Of a stretch of DNA of 64,000 nt, positions 51,654-61,825 are shown one piece after another. Source of the DNA: Gammaproteobacteria bacterium (lineage in GTDB: Bacteria > Pseudomonadota > Gammaproteobacteria > Pseudomonadales > Azotimanducaceae). Location of the stretch: contig VXNM01000010.1 in the NCBI GenBank assembly GCA_009840545.1, positions 654,627 to 718,626 on the forward strand, written 5' to 3'. How positions within the stretch are numbered: the stretch's first letter is position 1; each line of letters opens with the position of its first letter. Below the pieces are notes generated by a model. The model was given only the letters and a program-made list of their open reading frames with translations, had not been told where the DNA came from and ran no database searches. Both the position numbers and the translations under genes were made by a program.

Positions 51654-52334
51654 ATGGTGAACAGTGAGAAGCACAACCGCCGTGGCGCGGGAATTTCTGG
51701 CTGGAGACGCTGGTTTGTACTGGCGTTCGCGACAGTTCTGTTGGGCTTTTTTGTCGCCTACTATTTTTGGCCGAATGACGACACTCCAGTCGGCGAGACC
51801 GCAACCCAGGAGACACATCCTGCTGAGTCCGTTGCCCAAGACCCTACCCATCAGAGGTTTCCACCTCGAAAGTTGCGTCAAGCATGGTACGAGACAAGCG
51901 CAAAGGATGCCACGCTGATCCCTAGACCCGAAAACCTGCCCGGAGACTCTCGTTATGTCACGTTGCCGGGAGAGTTCGATCAATGGCTGCTCGGCACTCC
52001 GGTCGAGATTTCTATACCTCACACAGGGAAACGGTACCGCTCGATCGTTGATCGAATTGCACCAGACGGATTGGGAAACACGACTATCTACGCCAAACCG
52101 GATGCGGACGAGGAAGAATTCCATCATCTGATAGTGACCTACAGCAGCGCTCAGACACTTGCCTATGTTTCGACCACGTTAGGAAGCTATGAACTGACTG
52201 GCTCTGAAAAAGGCGGTTGGATAACATCGACGAATAGCCTGCAAGAAAGGCGCGACTATTCACAGAAAGATGTGATGGAAACGCAACGCGATCGTCACGC
52301 CACTACCAAGTACGTGCCTCCAAGAGAGGATTGA
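51654..52334 (+). CDS. Membrane-anchored protein partnering the giant protease, propeptide-like
   Basis: 226 residues. A basic N-terminus and one helix (WFVLAFATVLLGFFVAYYFW) anchor a periplasmic domain. After a Pro/Glu linker comes a beta-rich part: SRYVTLPGEFDQWLLGTPVEISIPHTGKRYRSIVDRI...NTTIYAKPD, then TYSSAQTLAYVSTTLGSYELTGSEKGGWI. The last pattern resembles the strand-rich propeptides found in front of reprolysin-like bacterial metalloproteases. The protease gene follows after 66 nt and itself lacks such a domain. I infer, without proof, an inhibitor or folding partner for that protease. Confidence 0.65.
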   Translation: MVNSEKHNRRGAGISGWRRWFVLAFATVLLGFFVAYYFWPNDDTPVGETATQETHPAESVAQDPTHQRFPPRKLRQAWYETSAKDATLIPRPENLPGDSRYVTLPGEFDQWLLGTPVEISIPHTGKRYRSIVDRIAPDGLGNTTIYAKPDADEEEFHHLIVTYSSAQTLAYVSTTLGSYELTGSEKGGWITSTNSLQERRDYSQKDVMETQRDRHATTKYVPPRED

Positions 52335-52400
52335 GCTTTTCTTGGTGGATTGGAACGCGTTAGTGAGGATTTTCATTAACTTATAAAAGGAGTTGCCCTC

Positions 52401-55400
52401 GTGCAAAATCTGGTTCGCTGCGCTCTCGTCGCTACATTGGGATTAGCCACTGTCGCACTGAATGCTCAACTTGAATGGTCACGGGTGAGCATTGTCTGTC
52501 CATGCACCCTTGAGAGCGAGGATGGAGCTACCGCGACAGTCCAATTCGGAATTAAAAATCACGAAAACCATCCTACCGAGAACCTGTGGGCCACCATCGC
52601 TGTGACCGGTTATTTTGACGACGAGGAGTACAGCGAAGAGGAGTCGTTGTTTCTAGGAACGACTCCCTTGAATTTTGGCTTGTCCGAACTCGAAGAGGTC
52701 GCAAGCAATACATATGAAATCGAATTCGGTCAACTGCCTACTGGACAAGTCCATTTTGAGTTGCTGATTCATGAAGGTCGCCGGCCATCCTTCGCTTCGC
52801 TGCTGGATTCGATTTGGTTCGAGGGAGAAACAGAATTGCCGTTCACGTCTCTGTCCAAACGCGACATGGACTTCCTTACGGACTCAGATGGCGATGGAGT
52901 GGACGACGTCAACGAGGGCTTCATGAACACGGATCCTAATGATCCAGAAGATTTTCCGAGCAAACCGGAGATAGATGTGCTCGTGGTGTACGATTCGGGA
53001 ATATCGTCCTTTTTGCCTGGTGACGACCCTTCGCTACAGATCAGTCACATTTTTGCGGTGACCAACTTTCTGTTCGAAAGGAGTGGATCGCCTCTCAACC
53101 TCCGGGTGGTAGGTGCATTGGACGAGTCCGAAGTACCGGAAATCGAAGAGGTTTTTCTCTTCTTGCCCGAAGAGTTGAGAGACGAGCTACAAGACCAATA
53201 TGGAGCCGACTTGATTGTAGGCTTTCATCCAGATCCGCTGTTCTTATGCGGAATTGCGGAAGATATCGGCGGTTGGCGCGGACGAGGATTCATTCATCCC
53301 TTGAATCGAGCGATCCTGACACATGTGTGGTTGGATTTCTCGATCTGCCCAGTCAACGTCACCGCACATGAAATCGGACACTTGATGGGTTTGGGCCATT
53401 CCTACGTCCAAGGCTCTGTGGGGGCTTACTACTGGTCTCGAGGACACGGTGAACACAATGAGTTCGGCACGATAATGTCGTATGCGGACACTGCTTACAA
53501 CGGAATTGACATCGACAAGTTCTCCAATCCGGAAGAAGACTGCAACGGCAAGCCCTGTGGTGTTTCGCACGAATTGTCCAACCATGAGAGGAGCTCGGAT
53601 TCGGTACTCTCGGTGAACATTACAAAGTACCAAATTGCGGCAATGGGAAGTCCTCCTTCCGATCTTGATGTCGACGGCGACGGATATGCCGCTGACACGG
53701 ACCAGTTTCCGCTGGACTCCACGGAGTGGATCGATACGGATGGGGACGGCTATGGCGACAACGGCGACCAGTTTCCCAATCTTGCAACCGAATGGGTCGA
53801 CACCGATGGGGACGGGCTTGGCGATAACTCGGATCCTGACATTGACAACGACGGAGTTCTCAATCAGGCCGATGCCGATCCGTTCGATCCCGACATTTCC
53901 GTCGTGAAGATTCTGAACATCGTCAGTGGGTATCACAACGACGGGTTGGGCGCGGAGGTTGTACTCACCGGGGATTGGGACAACGACGGGCTAGACGACA
54001 TTGCAATCGCTGCTCCGCAGACAAAGGACGAAAGCGGTGAGGCTGAAAGCACCGTCTACTTGCTGGCGATGTCCATGCTGGCGAATGACGAACAGCAGGG
54101 AAGTCGTCGTGACTTTAGTCAACTGATTTCCGAAGAACATGCCTGGGCTATCCATGGCACAGAGAGCATGGGAGAGATAGGCGAGCACATTGCATTCCTT
54201 TCTGTGCCGGAAGATTCGGATACCAGCGGTTACCTCGTGATTTCGTCGGAGCGAAGCGTGTACCTAATTCAACTGGACGACGCGAATTTACGCTCGTTCG
54301 ATGCGCTTGACGGCGAGGAAGACAGAAAATTGAATCTCGAGTTCTGCAGCGACAGCCTTGGTTGCTTGTTTGCTGGAGAGAACGATGATTTCGTAGTGAA
54401 GGGGTTGATCGCGAGCCACGACCGCGACAACGACGGAACTTCTGACCTTGCAGTGCTCGGCACTCGGCAAGAAGCCGACGATGTCAGTTTGTATTTGCTT
54501 ACAACCGCAACCGTACTTTCGTTTGCTTCGGGAACGGAGGAACACGACAACACTTTCGATGAAATAGTTTCGAATTTCAACGATACCTTTCGCATTCACA
54601 CGGGGACCTCCCGGGAAAACGTTTACTTGGCAAACTTGGGCAATATGACGGGGTCCGAGGGCCATGAATTGGGGATAGGTTTGGAAGGTATACCGGGTCA
54701 ATCTCAGGACGCCGTCTATGTCCTCAATACAGAGCAAATATTTCTTGCTGATTTGAATGACGGAACCACCGACGGTATAGTCGATATTGACGAGTTTCCT
54801 AGTACGGATAGCGGATCCTACAGGATCACAATGCCCTTCGTCGAATTGTTCGGTCTCGCAATTGATTCTGTGGTGGACCTCGACGAGGACGACCGTCCTG
54901 AAGTCCTGTTGTGGAACCGGTTCGGCCCCCAGGTTCTGCTCACTACCGAGGGTTTAGAGAACACTGATACGCGAGATGGTTCGACGGACGGCATGATCCA
55001 CCTGAACGAATCGTCCTATGAATATTCCGGCGCTTGGTTCTTAAACAGCATCCAGGCGTTCAACGCATCGGCCCAAGCAGTCCTGAATCCGACAAACGAA
55101 GATCAAAGCAGCTACATTCTCGTCGACTACGGTCCAGGTGTGCTGCTGGCGGAGCTGGACGATCTGAATTATCTGGACGATCCGGAAGAAGCTGAGCGCG
55201 ACGGCCAAATCGATTTCCAGTCCCTTTTGGACCGTCCTAGCACATTCCTGCTTCAAGTGCCTCAAGGTATAAGACCGGGCACGATCTACAGCGGCATGTC
55301 TCCATTGGGTGATCTCGACGAAGACGGTGTGCTCGACTTCATGTTTTCGGCGCAAACAACAGGGGCGGACAGGCAGTTGTCGAGCGCTGTTCAGGTCATG

Positions 55401-57752
55401 TTTTCCGCATCGCTTTCCACCATCGACGGAGCCGACGGTGAACGAGATGGCATTCTGCGGTTGCACAACAACCTGGACGATACAGATGGCGATGGGGTTC
55501 AAAACCTGCACGACATGGACGACGACGGAGACGGAGCGATCGACTCGTACGACCTCTATCCCCTGAATGTCAATGCGATCTACGATGCAGATGGAGATGG
55601 AACGGCGAATGTGATTGACGCGTTCCCCGACTATTCATTTGAAGATTCCGATCTGGACGGTGATGGAATAGGTGATCGAAGTGACTCCGACACAGACGGC
55701 GACGGTATCGAAGACTTAGCGGACGAATTCCCTTTAGATACGGACAACGATGGATTGAATAACTACGCTGACGCGGACGACGACAACGATGGCGTGGAAG
55801 ACGCCATAGATGCTTTTCCGCTGGATCCCGATGAGCAATACGACACAGATGGGGATGGCTATGGAGACAGTGTTGATCTATTTGTCGACGACGAGAATGA
55901 GTGGGAAGATTTCGACCTTGATGGCATAGGTGACAACGGTGACCTCGACGACGACAACGACGGTTATGAAGACGATGTCGATTACTTTCCGTTCAATCCC
56001 GACGAATGGTTGGATTCTGATGGCGACGGAATTGGAGACAACGCCGATCAGTTTCCGAACAATCCTTTCGAATGGGAAGACTCCGACAACGATGGTCTTG
56101 GCGACAATTTGGAAACCTCGGGGATCGCCATTCACCGAGTCGAGTCGGAATGGAAAGAGTTCAATTTCTTCTCGAATTTCCAAGAGATTTCCGCACACAA
56201 TCTTTGGGACTTTAACTCGACAGGTGGGCACAAGCTGCTTATCCAAGGTGGAAACCCAAGTGATCCCCGAGGTGCGCTTCACCTGCTCTCAAGCACTGAC
56301 TTGAGTCAACTCGACTTGGTCGACCAGCAAACGAATCAATCGATTAATGTGGGAGAGGTTGCAAGTGGTATCCATAGTTGGGAACTTCGCGGGGCTCTAT
56401 CGTCCGAATCGTTATACGAGAATTCTGGAGCTGTGACAGATTTAGATGGAGACACGATTGGCGATCTAGTCATTGGGAGTCCCAATGAAGAAACTACCAA
56501 GGGAGCCGTCTTCATCGTGTATGGAAGCCAGTTAGCGACCGCAGACTCCATTGATGGAACCGCGGACGGGAAAATCAACCATACACAATGTTCGTTTATG
56601 GGCACCTGTGTAGGGATCTTTAGTTCCGGTGATAGTCTCTTCGGGAACAGTGTGACGTCATTGAATGGATTTTTTGGCGAAGGCACATCGGTGGTAGCCA
56701 TCACTAATTTCTTTTCAACCGAAAGGCCGGAAGAGGGCGCAGAAGGAATGCCCGTAGTTGAACTGTTGTCCAACACGGCCATTTCAGCCGAAGTAGAAGA
56801 ATTGCGGGACGGCGATTTGGAACTGGATCAGTTACAAGAAAGGGAGGGTACGCTACAGATTTACTCCGAGTCTGATGAAGATTTTGCCTCTCCATTGAGC
56901 GCTGAGGTTCATCAAGTATCCGACTACGACAACGACGAAGGAGAGGACCTGATTGTTGTGCTGCCTTTCAACGACTCCATGTACTTCTTGGCGTCGAGCG
57001 ACATTCGGGCGGCGGATTCGGACGACGGAGAAGAAGATGGACTGATTGATATCGTGAACATACTCAATCGGCCGAATAGCTACAGGCTGGAAGGTTTTGT
57101 TCCTACTCTTACATCCTCCCGAACTTCGGCATGGGGAAGCAGCTCCACCGCAAGTCAGTTCATTCCATTGAGCAGAGGCGGTGATCACTTTCTGCTGGAT
57201 GTATCAGAACTCGACCTACACGTTGACTCGGAGGAGATCTCGGAAGGCATTATCGAGGGCATCGTCACATCAGACACCAACGCTTGGTCGATTCTTGATG
57301 TAGCGGCTCTTGAAGTATGCAACAGTGGCATTGATCATCCCGATACACGTGTCGTTGCACATTCGGACTCCTTTGGCGACAGTAGTTTCTACTGGTTCAC
57401 ACTGAGCCAAATGCGGGACTGGGTCGAGGACTCAGGAGCCGCAAACAATAGGGTGGACGTTCCGGATGCGTTTTTGAGCGGAACGGCCGGTTTTTGGTCC
57501 ATTGGTCTCGGCACTCTTAGTGACAGCTTGGGTAGTTTTGAGGTTTCCTGTATAGGTGATTGGGACAACGACGGTGATGAGGATCTTGCGGTGTCGATAA
57601 CGCAGACACGTGGCGGCTTTTTTGCTGGAGAGGCGAAATCGACCGTGTTCCTGCTCATGACTGGTGATCTTCCAGCACTCGACCGCCTTGACGGTACAGT
57701 GGATAATGAAGTCGATCTCTCGTTACTCTGGCGCAAGGCGACGGACGAATAG
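52401..57752 (+). CDS. Giant secreted reprolysin-like metzincin with TSP3 and FG-GAP-like repeats
   Basis: 1783 residues, GTG start with AGGAG upstream and a signal peptide ending ATVALNA. Order: beta-rich N-terminal domain (25-150), a first calcium motif DSDGDGVDDVNEGFMNTDPNDPEDFPS (about 158-185), a metzincin catalytic domain with H323-EIG-H327-LMGLG-H333 and Met-turn M359 (GTIMSYAD), thrombospondin type-3 Ca-binding repeats (about 420-500, DxDGDGYGDNxDQFP), FG-GAP/VCBS-like propeller repeats (510-1020, with GDWDNDGLDDIAIAAPQ and similar), a second TSP3 block (1025-1240) and a second propeller block (1250-1770). The C-terminus has no obvious sorting tag. Probably an exoenzyme that needs calcium for folding. 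Confidence 0.92.
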   Translation: MQNLVRCALVATLGLATVALNAQLEWSRVSIVCPCTLESEDGATATVQFGIKNHENHPTENLWATIAVTGYFDDEEYSEEESLFLGTTPLNFGLSELEEVASNTYEIEFGQLPTGQVHFELLIHEGRRPSFASLLDSIWFEGETELPFTSLSKRDMDFLTDSDGDGVDDVNEGFMNTDPNDPEDFPSKPEIDVLVVYDSGISSFLPGDDPSLQISHIFAVTNFLFERSGSPLNLRVVGALDESEVPEIEEVFLFLPEELRDELQDQYGADLIVGFHPDPLFLCGIAEDIGGWRGRGFIHPLNRAILTHVWLDFSICPVNVTAHEIGHLMGLGHSYVQGSVGAYYWSRGHGEHNEFGTIMSYADTAYNGIDIDKFSNPEEDCNGKPCGVSHELSNHERSSDSVLSVNITKYQIAAMGSPPSDLDVDGDGYAADTDQFPLDSTEWIDTDGDGYGDNGDQFPNLATEWVDTDGDGLGDNSDPDIDNDGVLNQADADPFDPDISVVKILNIVSGYHNDGLGAEVVLTGDWDNDGLDDIAIAAPQTKDESGEAESTVYLLAMSMLANDEQQGSRRDFSQLISEEHAWAIHGTESMGEIGEHIAFLSVPEDSDTSGYLVISSERSVYLIQLDDANLRSFDALDGEEDRKLNLEFCSDSLGCLFAGENDDFVVKGLIASHDRDNDGTSDLAVLGTRQEADDVSLYLLTTATVLSFASGTEEHDNTFDEIVSNFNDTFRIHTGTSRENVYLANLGNMTGSEGHELGIGLEGIPGQSQDAVYVLNTEQIFLADLNDGTTDGIVDIDEFPSTDSGSYRITMPFVELFGLAIDSVVDLDEDDRPEVLLWNRFGPQVLLTTEGLENTDTRDGSTDGMIHLNESSYEYSGAWFLNSIQAFNASAQAVLNPTNEDQSSYILVDYGPGVLLAELDDLNYLDDPEEAERDGQIDFQSLLDRPSTFLLQVPQGIRPGTIYSGMSPLGDLDEDGVLDFMFSAQTTGADRQLSSAVQVMFSASLSTIDGADGERDGILRLHNNLDDTDGDGVQNLHDMDDDGDGAIDSYDLYPLNVNAIYDADGDGTANVIDAFPDYSFEDSDLDGDGIGDRSDSDTDGDGIEDLADEFPLDTDNDGLNNYADADDDNDGVEDAIDAFPLDPDEQYDTDGDGYGDSVDLFVDDENEWEDFDLDGIGDNGDLDDDNDGYEDDVDYFPFNPDEWLDSDGDGIGDNADQFPNNPFEWEDSDNDGLGDNLETSGIAIHRVESEWKEFNFFSNFQEISAHNLWDFNSTGGHKLLIQGGNPSDPRGALHLLSSTDLSQLDLVDQQTNQSINVGEVASGIHSWELRGALSSESLYENSGAVTDLDGDTIGDLVIGSPNEETTKGAVFIVYGSQLATADSIDGTADGKINHTQCSFMGTCVGIFSSGDSLFGNSVTSLNGFFGEGTSVVAITNFFSTERPEEGAEGMPVVELLSNTAISAEVEELRDGDLELDQLQEREGTLQIYSESDEDFASPLSAEVHQVSDYDNDEGEDLIVVLPFNDSMYFLASSDIRAADSDDGEEDGLIDIVNILNRPNSYRLEGFVPTLTSSRTSAWGSSSTASQFIPLSRGGDHFLLDVSELDLHVDSEEISEGIIEGIVTSDTNAWSILDVAALEVCNSGIDHPDTRVVAHSDSFGDSSFYWFTLSQMRDWVEDSGAANNRVDVPDAFLSGTAGFWSIGLGTLSDSLGSFEVSCIGDWDNDGDEDLAVSITQTRGGFFAGEAKSTVFLLMTGDLPALDRLDGTVDNEVDLSLLWRKATDE

Positions 57753-57942
57753 GTGTGAGCTAGCGAAAAGCGAAACCAATAGCTGTAACAGCTAACGACA
57801 CAAAGCTCGACAGAGGTCTGAAACTCTAGTCTTTGCTACGTGACTGATGAGGGTCAGAGATGTCCTCCTGAGATGCCGTTGCAATAACCAGATTCACAAA
57901 CAATAGGAACTTTGACGGCAATCTGGCCCAAGAAACGACCAG

Positions 57943-58509
57943 TCAGAGCGTCATTCGCCTCAAGATGTCGTGCTTGTCGATCCAGCGGTGCTTGGCGACC
58001 CCAAGAAGATGCGTTACAACCAACAAAAGGATGGTATACGCCACCCACATGTGAAGTGTTTGGCTTAGTTCCTCCCCGTTGAATCCTGTCCAGCTTTCCA
58101 CAGTGGGAAACACCTTAGGCATGCTCAAGCCGAACCAAGTTACGTGGTCTCCGCCAAGATTGATGTTAGCCCACCCAAGAGTCACAGCTAGGGCAGGAAG
58201 AATGTAGAGCAGTGCGTGAATCCAATAGGCAGGGACTGCATCGAATTTTGAAATGGCATCTGGCAGAGGTGGCGGTCGATGTGTGAGCCAGATTACTACT
58301 CGAGCTACAAGCAGAAAAAGCAAAGTCACGCCGATCCATATGTGCAAATTGAGAAGAACCTTCTGCAAGGAAGATTCATCCTGAACAAGATTGGCCATTG
58401 AAAACCCACAGATCCACATAAATGCGAAGCACGCGGCCATTGTCCAGTGAATAATGCGCGCCGATATGTGATACTTGCCATCTGTCGATGGCGTGGATTT
58501 CTTAGCCAT
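57943..58509 (-). CDS. Cytochrome b561 family protein
   Basis: 188 residues with four membrane helices. Heme-ligating His residues are in HISARIIHWTMAACFAFMWICGF (helix 1), LLNLHIWIGVTLLFLL (helix 2) and SQTLHMWVAYTILLLVVTHLLGVAKH (helix 4), the bacterial CybB-type pattern. It passes electrons between quinol and a periplasmic acceptor or scavenges superoxide. An extended loop (NINLGGDHVTWFGLSMPKVFPTVES) sits between helices 3 and 4. Monocistronic, convergent with the protease gene. Confidence 0.93.
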   Translation of the reverse strand: MAKKSTPSTDGKYHISARIIHWTMAACFAFMWICGFSMANLVQDESSLQKVLLNLHIWIGVTLLFLLVARVVIWLTHRPPPLPDAISKFDAVPAYWIHALLYILPALAVTLGWANINLGGDHVTWFGLSMPKVFPTVESWTGFNGEELSQTLHMWVAYTILLLVVTHLLGVAKHRWIDKHDILRRMTL

Positions 58510-58723
58510 GTGTGTCTTCAGAGCCGTGAGCGGTTGGGCGACATCGAGTCAATTTTGTTGTTTCAAAACATAAACCAACCGACAGGTGTTGAGGTTTTTG
58601 GTTACCTGGAATTCTATATTTCTTGAGAGATTTGTTCAGGCTGACCTAGAGCAACAAGCTCACACCACTGGAATTTTGATCCGAATCGAATTTTGGTGGT
58701 TCAACTCTCCAACCACGTGACTG

Positions 58724-60841
58724 TCAGCGAAGCTCACGGGTCTCGATTCTGATGAAGTCTTTCCTCGAAACGTCTCCTTCATCATCAACAGCAAAAAAAC
58801 GGATTCGCCGTGAATGGCCGTCAATTTCATCGGGTGTGTAGATAACTCTCAGGCTGCAGCTTGTGTCTTCTTCCTCTTCGCAGTTTCCTCCAGTCGAGAA
58901 CGGCTTCGACTCTTCAATTTCATGCGTTCCGTTTTCCTCAACGACAATGCTCTCAGCGACCCGCCCATCGATGGTTTCAATTACAAAGTGCCGAATTGTT
59001 CCATCGGGATCTCGAACTCTCAACGTAAACTCCACGACGCCTCTTTTCTTGTCGTATCTGGGTTGGGGTTCGTCGAAAATCGGAGGTGAATTGCGCACAT
59101 GAATGGTTACTGTCGTCCAATCCTCCAGGCCCTTGTCGTCCTCGACTTCAATGCGATATGAGTGAGTACCTTGTTCCGTTGCTTCAAATCGAAGGTTCTT
59201 TAGTCTGTTTACCCGTCCTGACGAAGGAAAAAACCTGCCATTTGCTCCTCGTCTTCTGTCTTGGATAGTGAACCACCTTGCATCTCCATCTGGGTCGGAG
59301 ACGTGAATGTCAAGTTCGATTGTCTCTCCCACATACGCCTCGTAAGACCTTCGTCTGGATCTTATTGATGGTGGGTCAGGACTCTCGACGACCTCAATCG
59401 ACACCGTCGCGGCGTAACTGCGCATGCCTTCGTCGTCAATTGCTACAAAATCGAACGAGTCGTCGCCCCAAAAGTCTGCTGATGGAGTGTATTCCCACTG
59501 GGACCCATACCTACGCAACCTCCCGTATCGTGGTGATTGCACGATTTCGAACCGTTCGATTTGTCCATCTGGATCGTTTCCCTGCAAAGTGATTTTCAGT
59601 CCCCTGCTGTCTTCTGCGGTAACCCAGTGGGACGGCTCTGCCGTTGGCCGGTCATTTTCAGGTTCGATTTCTATTGAAATCGTTGCCACCTGTGATTTCT
59701 GACCCCGATCGTCGGTTACGGTGAACCGAATCGAGTCGGTTCCGTGGAAGTTCTCCTGAGGCCTATAGGTTCTAACGGACCCGCTACCGGTTAGAGTTCC
59801 GTTTTGGGGAAACGCCACGATTTCGTGCGATGCTACAGTTCCGTCCGAGTCCGAACTGTCCAGCTCAACTGTAACAGCACTGTCTTCGTACCCGCGGTAC
59901 TCCTTGTCGAGGGCTGTTGGAGCGTCGTTTACTGACTCCACATTGATCGATACAGAGGCTGGAGCTGAAACCGATCCAGTTTCATCGACGGCGGCATATT
60001 CGAATGAATCGTTCCCGTGGAAGTTGGGATTGGGAGTGTAGGTACGCGTGGATCCGTTACCGGAAATCTGTCCATGCTTAGGAAGTACGAGCACTCGATA
60101 CTCAAGCTTCTCGTCATCTGAATCTTCACCCATCAGTTCAATCGTGCTAGAAGCATCTTCTCGAGCATAGACAGTTAGACTTTGAACGGATGGAAGATCG
60201 TTGGCGGCCACAACTGAAATCTCAACTCTTGCTGGTTCGGATTTCGCCCCTTCATTGTCGACAACGACTAAGGTAAAGTTGTCTTTTCCATTGAAATTTT
60301 GATCTGGCACATAAGTGAGTACAGTCGAATCAAGGTCTACTTTGCCGTTTCTCGGTGGACTTGAGATTTCGTAGCGGACGACAAATCCGTCGATGTCGTT
60401 TGACACAGGTGTAGCATCAATACTGCCATCTTCGTCCACTTCAAGCGTAAGTGGTTCTAGGGTAGGTGGATCATTCACTGACTGAATGGTTATTTCAACA
60501 GTTGCCGGCTGTGACTTTGAACCGTTGGCATCCACAATAGCGAAAGAGAACGAATCTTCGCCGTATACATCGGCGCGAGGGTTGTACGTCAATTTTGGTG
60601 GAGCGCCTGTTAGGTCTCCAATTCGCGGAGGGTCCGTTACTTCGTACGAAGCTTCAGTGCCCTTTGGACCTCGCGAAGAGAGTTCGATATCGATCGAAGT
60701 GTCTTCGAGTAAGACTACGGTCTGAGGTTCAGGAGAGGGCGACCTGCCGCAAGCTGCCAGAAGAATAGCAAGGCATAACACGATGATATGCTTAAAGAAA
60801 TTGCAGATGTGGTGGGAATTGTAGAAGTGAAGTTGAACCAT
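58724..60841 (-). CDS. Lipoprotein of tandem Ig/cadherin-like repeats
   Basis: About 705 residues from ATG 60841 (frame open to 60904). Lipobox LLAACGRS gives an anchored Cys. The mature part is about seven repeats of 85-95 residues of the tandem-95/cadherin-like type, each ending in a D-x-x-G-x-x-S-x-P-A-x-V-x-I-x-V-x-x-x-N-D-x-P motif: FSFAIVDANGSKSQPATVEI, FTLVVVDNEGAKSEPARVEI, FEYAAVDETGSVSAPASVSI, IRFTVTDDRGQKSQVATISI, FDFVAIDDEGMRSYAATVSI. Two more divergent domains with a CEEEEDTSCSL insert close it. Such proteins usually mediate adhesion or calcium-dependent surface contacts. Confidence 0.85.
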   Translation of the reverse strand: MVQLHFYNSHHICNFFKHIIVLCLAILLAACGRSPSPEPQTVVLLEDTSIDIELSSRGPKGTEASYEVTDPPRIGDLTGAPPKLTYNPRADVYGEDSFSFAIVDANGSKSQPATVEITIQSVNDPPTLEPLTLEVDEDGSIDATPVSNDIDGFVVRYEISSPPRNGKVDLDSTVLTYVPDQNFNGKDNFTLVVVDNEGAKSEPARVEISVVAANDLPSVQSLTVYAREDASSTIELMGEDSDDEKLEYRVLVLPKHGQISGNGSTRTYTPNPNFHGNDSFEYAAVDETGSVSAPASVSINVESVNDAPTALDKEYRGYEDSAVTVELDSSDSDGTVASHEIVAFPQNGTLTGSGSVRTYRPQENFHGTDSIRFTVTDDRGQKSQVATISIEIEPENDRPTAEPSHWVTAEDSRGLKITLQGNDPDGQIERFEIVQSPRYGRLRRYGSQWEYTPSADFWGDDSFDFVAIDDEGMRSYAATVSIEVVESPDPPSIRSRRRSYEAYVGETIELDIHVSDPDGDARWFTIQDRRRGANGRFFPSSGRVNRLKNLRFEATEQGTHSYRIEVEDDKGLEDWTTVTIHVRNSPPIFDEPQPRYDKKRGVVEFTLRVRDPDGTIRHFVIETIDGRVAESIVVEENGTHEIEESKPFSTGGNCEEEEDTSCSLRVIYTPDEIDGHSRRIRFFAVDDEGDVSRKDFIRIETRELR

Positions 60842-60988
60842 TCGATCAGGAATTGTTCTCGTGGATGTGTGAGCCCCGTTTTTTTCGACCCTGAAATGAG
60901 TCATTGAGTTCCGTAGGTCGGAAGTGAAGCTATGTCACGGGAACGATCGGTCCACACCGATTGCTGTTTTCAATTTAATTGAAGATCT

Positions 60989-61825
60989 CTAGTGCATCGC
61001 CTTCCTGCACACGATTTGATCTACGATTTCCTTATATTCGCTCGTCAACCGACTGTTGGGTCGGTCTTTGGTAAACACTGCTTGACTCAGCAAGGACAGA
61101 CTGTCATTGTGGTGAACCACAAGCGGTTCTTCTCGCAATCCAAGTTCGGTCTTGAATGCCCTCAATTGTCGACCCAGAGTTTGATGTTCGTCGTCCAAAT
61201 CGGGAACATTGGACATTATGAAATGTAACTGGATTTCGTTTTCCTCTGAATTTGTCCTTTCAGACCGTATTTCCTTTACTGCTCTGCTGACTCCTCTCAG
61301 GTTCTGTGCATTAGGAAAATAGAAGATAGCTACTGCATCGGGAACTTGCCTCGTACAGATACTGCCAACATCTGTGTGTCCTGAAGGAGAGTCGATAAGT
61401 ACGTAATCGGGTTGTACCCAATCTTTCCATTGCTGTTTGAGATCTTCCAACAGAAGAAAACCGTCTTTACTCGAGTAGAGATCCATCCAATCGATGTGGT
61501 GGAATTGATCAGCGTACTGGGACTTTGAGCCACCAACAGGCATAAGCCAAAGTTCCTCACTTTCGTCTTCGGTGTGACATCTACTCACATACTTATTCAC
61601 ATCGTCCGACTTGCCGCTCTCAAGGTACGAATTAACAAAGTCAACAATTCCAAGACTTGGCTCAATGGACTCCAGTGCCTTAAACGTGTCCAGTCCAGGC
61701 GCTGCTAAGTCAAAGTCCACCAACAAGACACGGCGCTTTCGTCGTGCGAGCTCTACACCCGCGTTTACTAGAGCCATCGAGCGTCCAACTCCACCCTTAA
61801 ATGAATAGAAGGTAGTGGTATACAT
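60989..61825 (-). CDS. ParA/MinD-like ATPase with KGGVGR deviant Walker A
   Basis: 278 residues. The Walker A region is F-K10-G-G-V-G-R15-S16: the signature lysine at the beginning (K10) is kept but the P-loop lysine normally following G-x-G is Arg, defining the KGGVGR variant ATPases. Then VLLVDFDLAAPGLDTF (switch/A'-like), DYVLIDSPSGHTDVG (Walker B) and FHFIMSNVPD-type strand complete a MinD/ParA fold. Its ATG shares one base with the antitoxin-like gene's TGA (TGATG), so the two are translationally coupled. KGGVGR ATPases occur in phage-defence and mobile contexts; no ParB is present. Confidence 0.85.
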   Translation of the reverse strand: MYTTTFYSFKGGVGRSMALVNAGVELARRKRRVLLVDFDLAAPGLDTFKALESIEPSLGIVDFVNSYLESGKSDDVNKYVSRCHTEDESEELWLMPVGGSKSQYADQFHHIDWMDLYSSKDGFLLLEDLKQQWKDWVQPDYVLIDSPSGHTDVGSICTRQVPDAVAIFYFPNAQNLRGVSRAVKEIRSERTNSEENEIQLHFIMSNVPDLDDEHQTLGRQLRAFKTELGLREEPLVVHHNDSLSLLSQAVFTKDRPNSRLTSEYKEIVDQIVCRKAMH

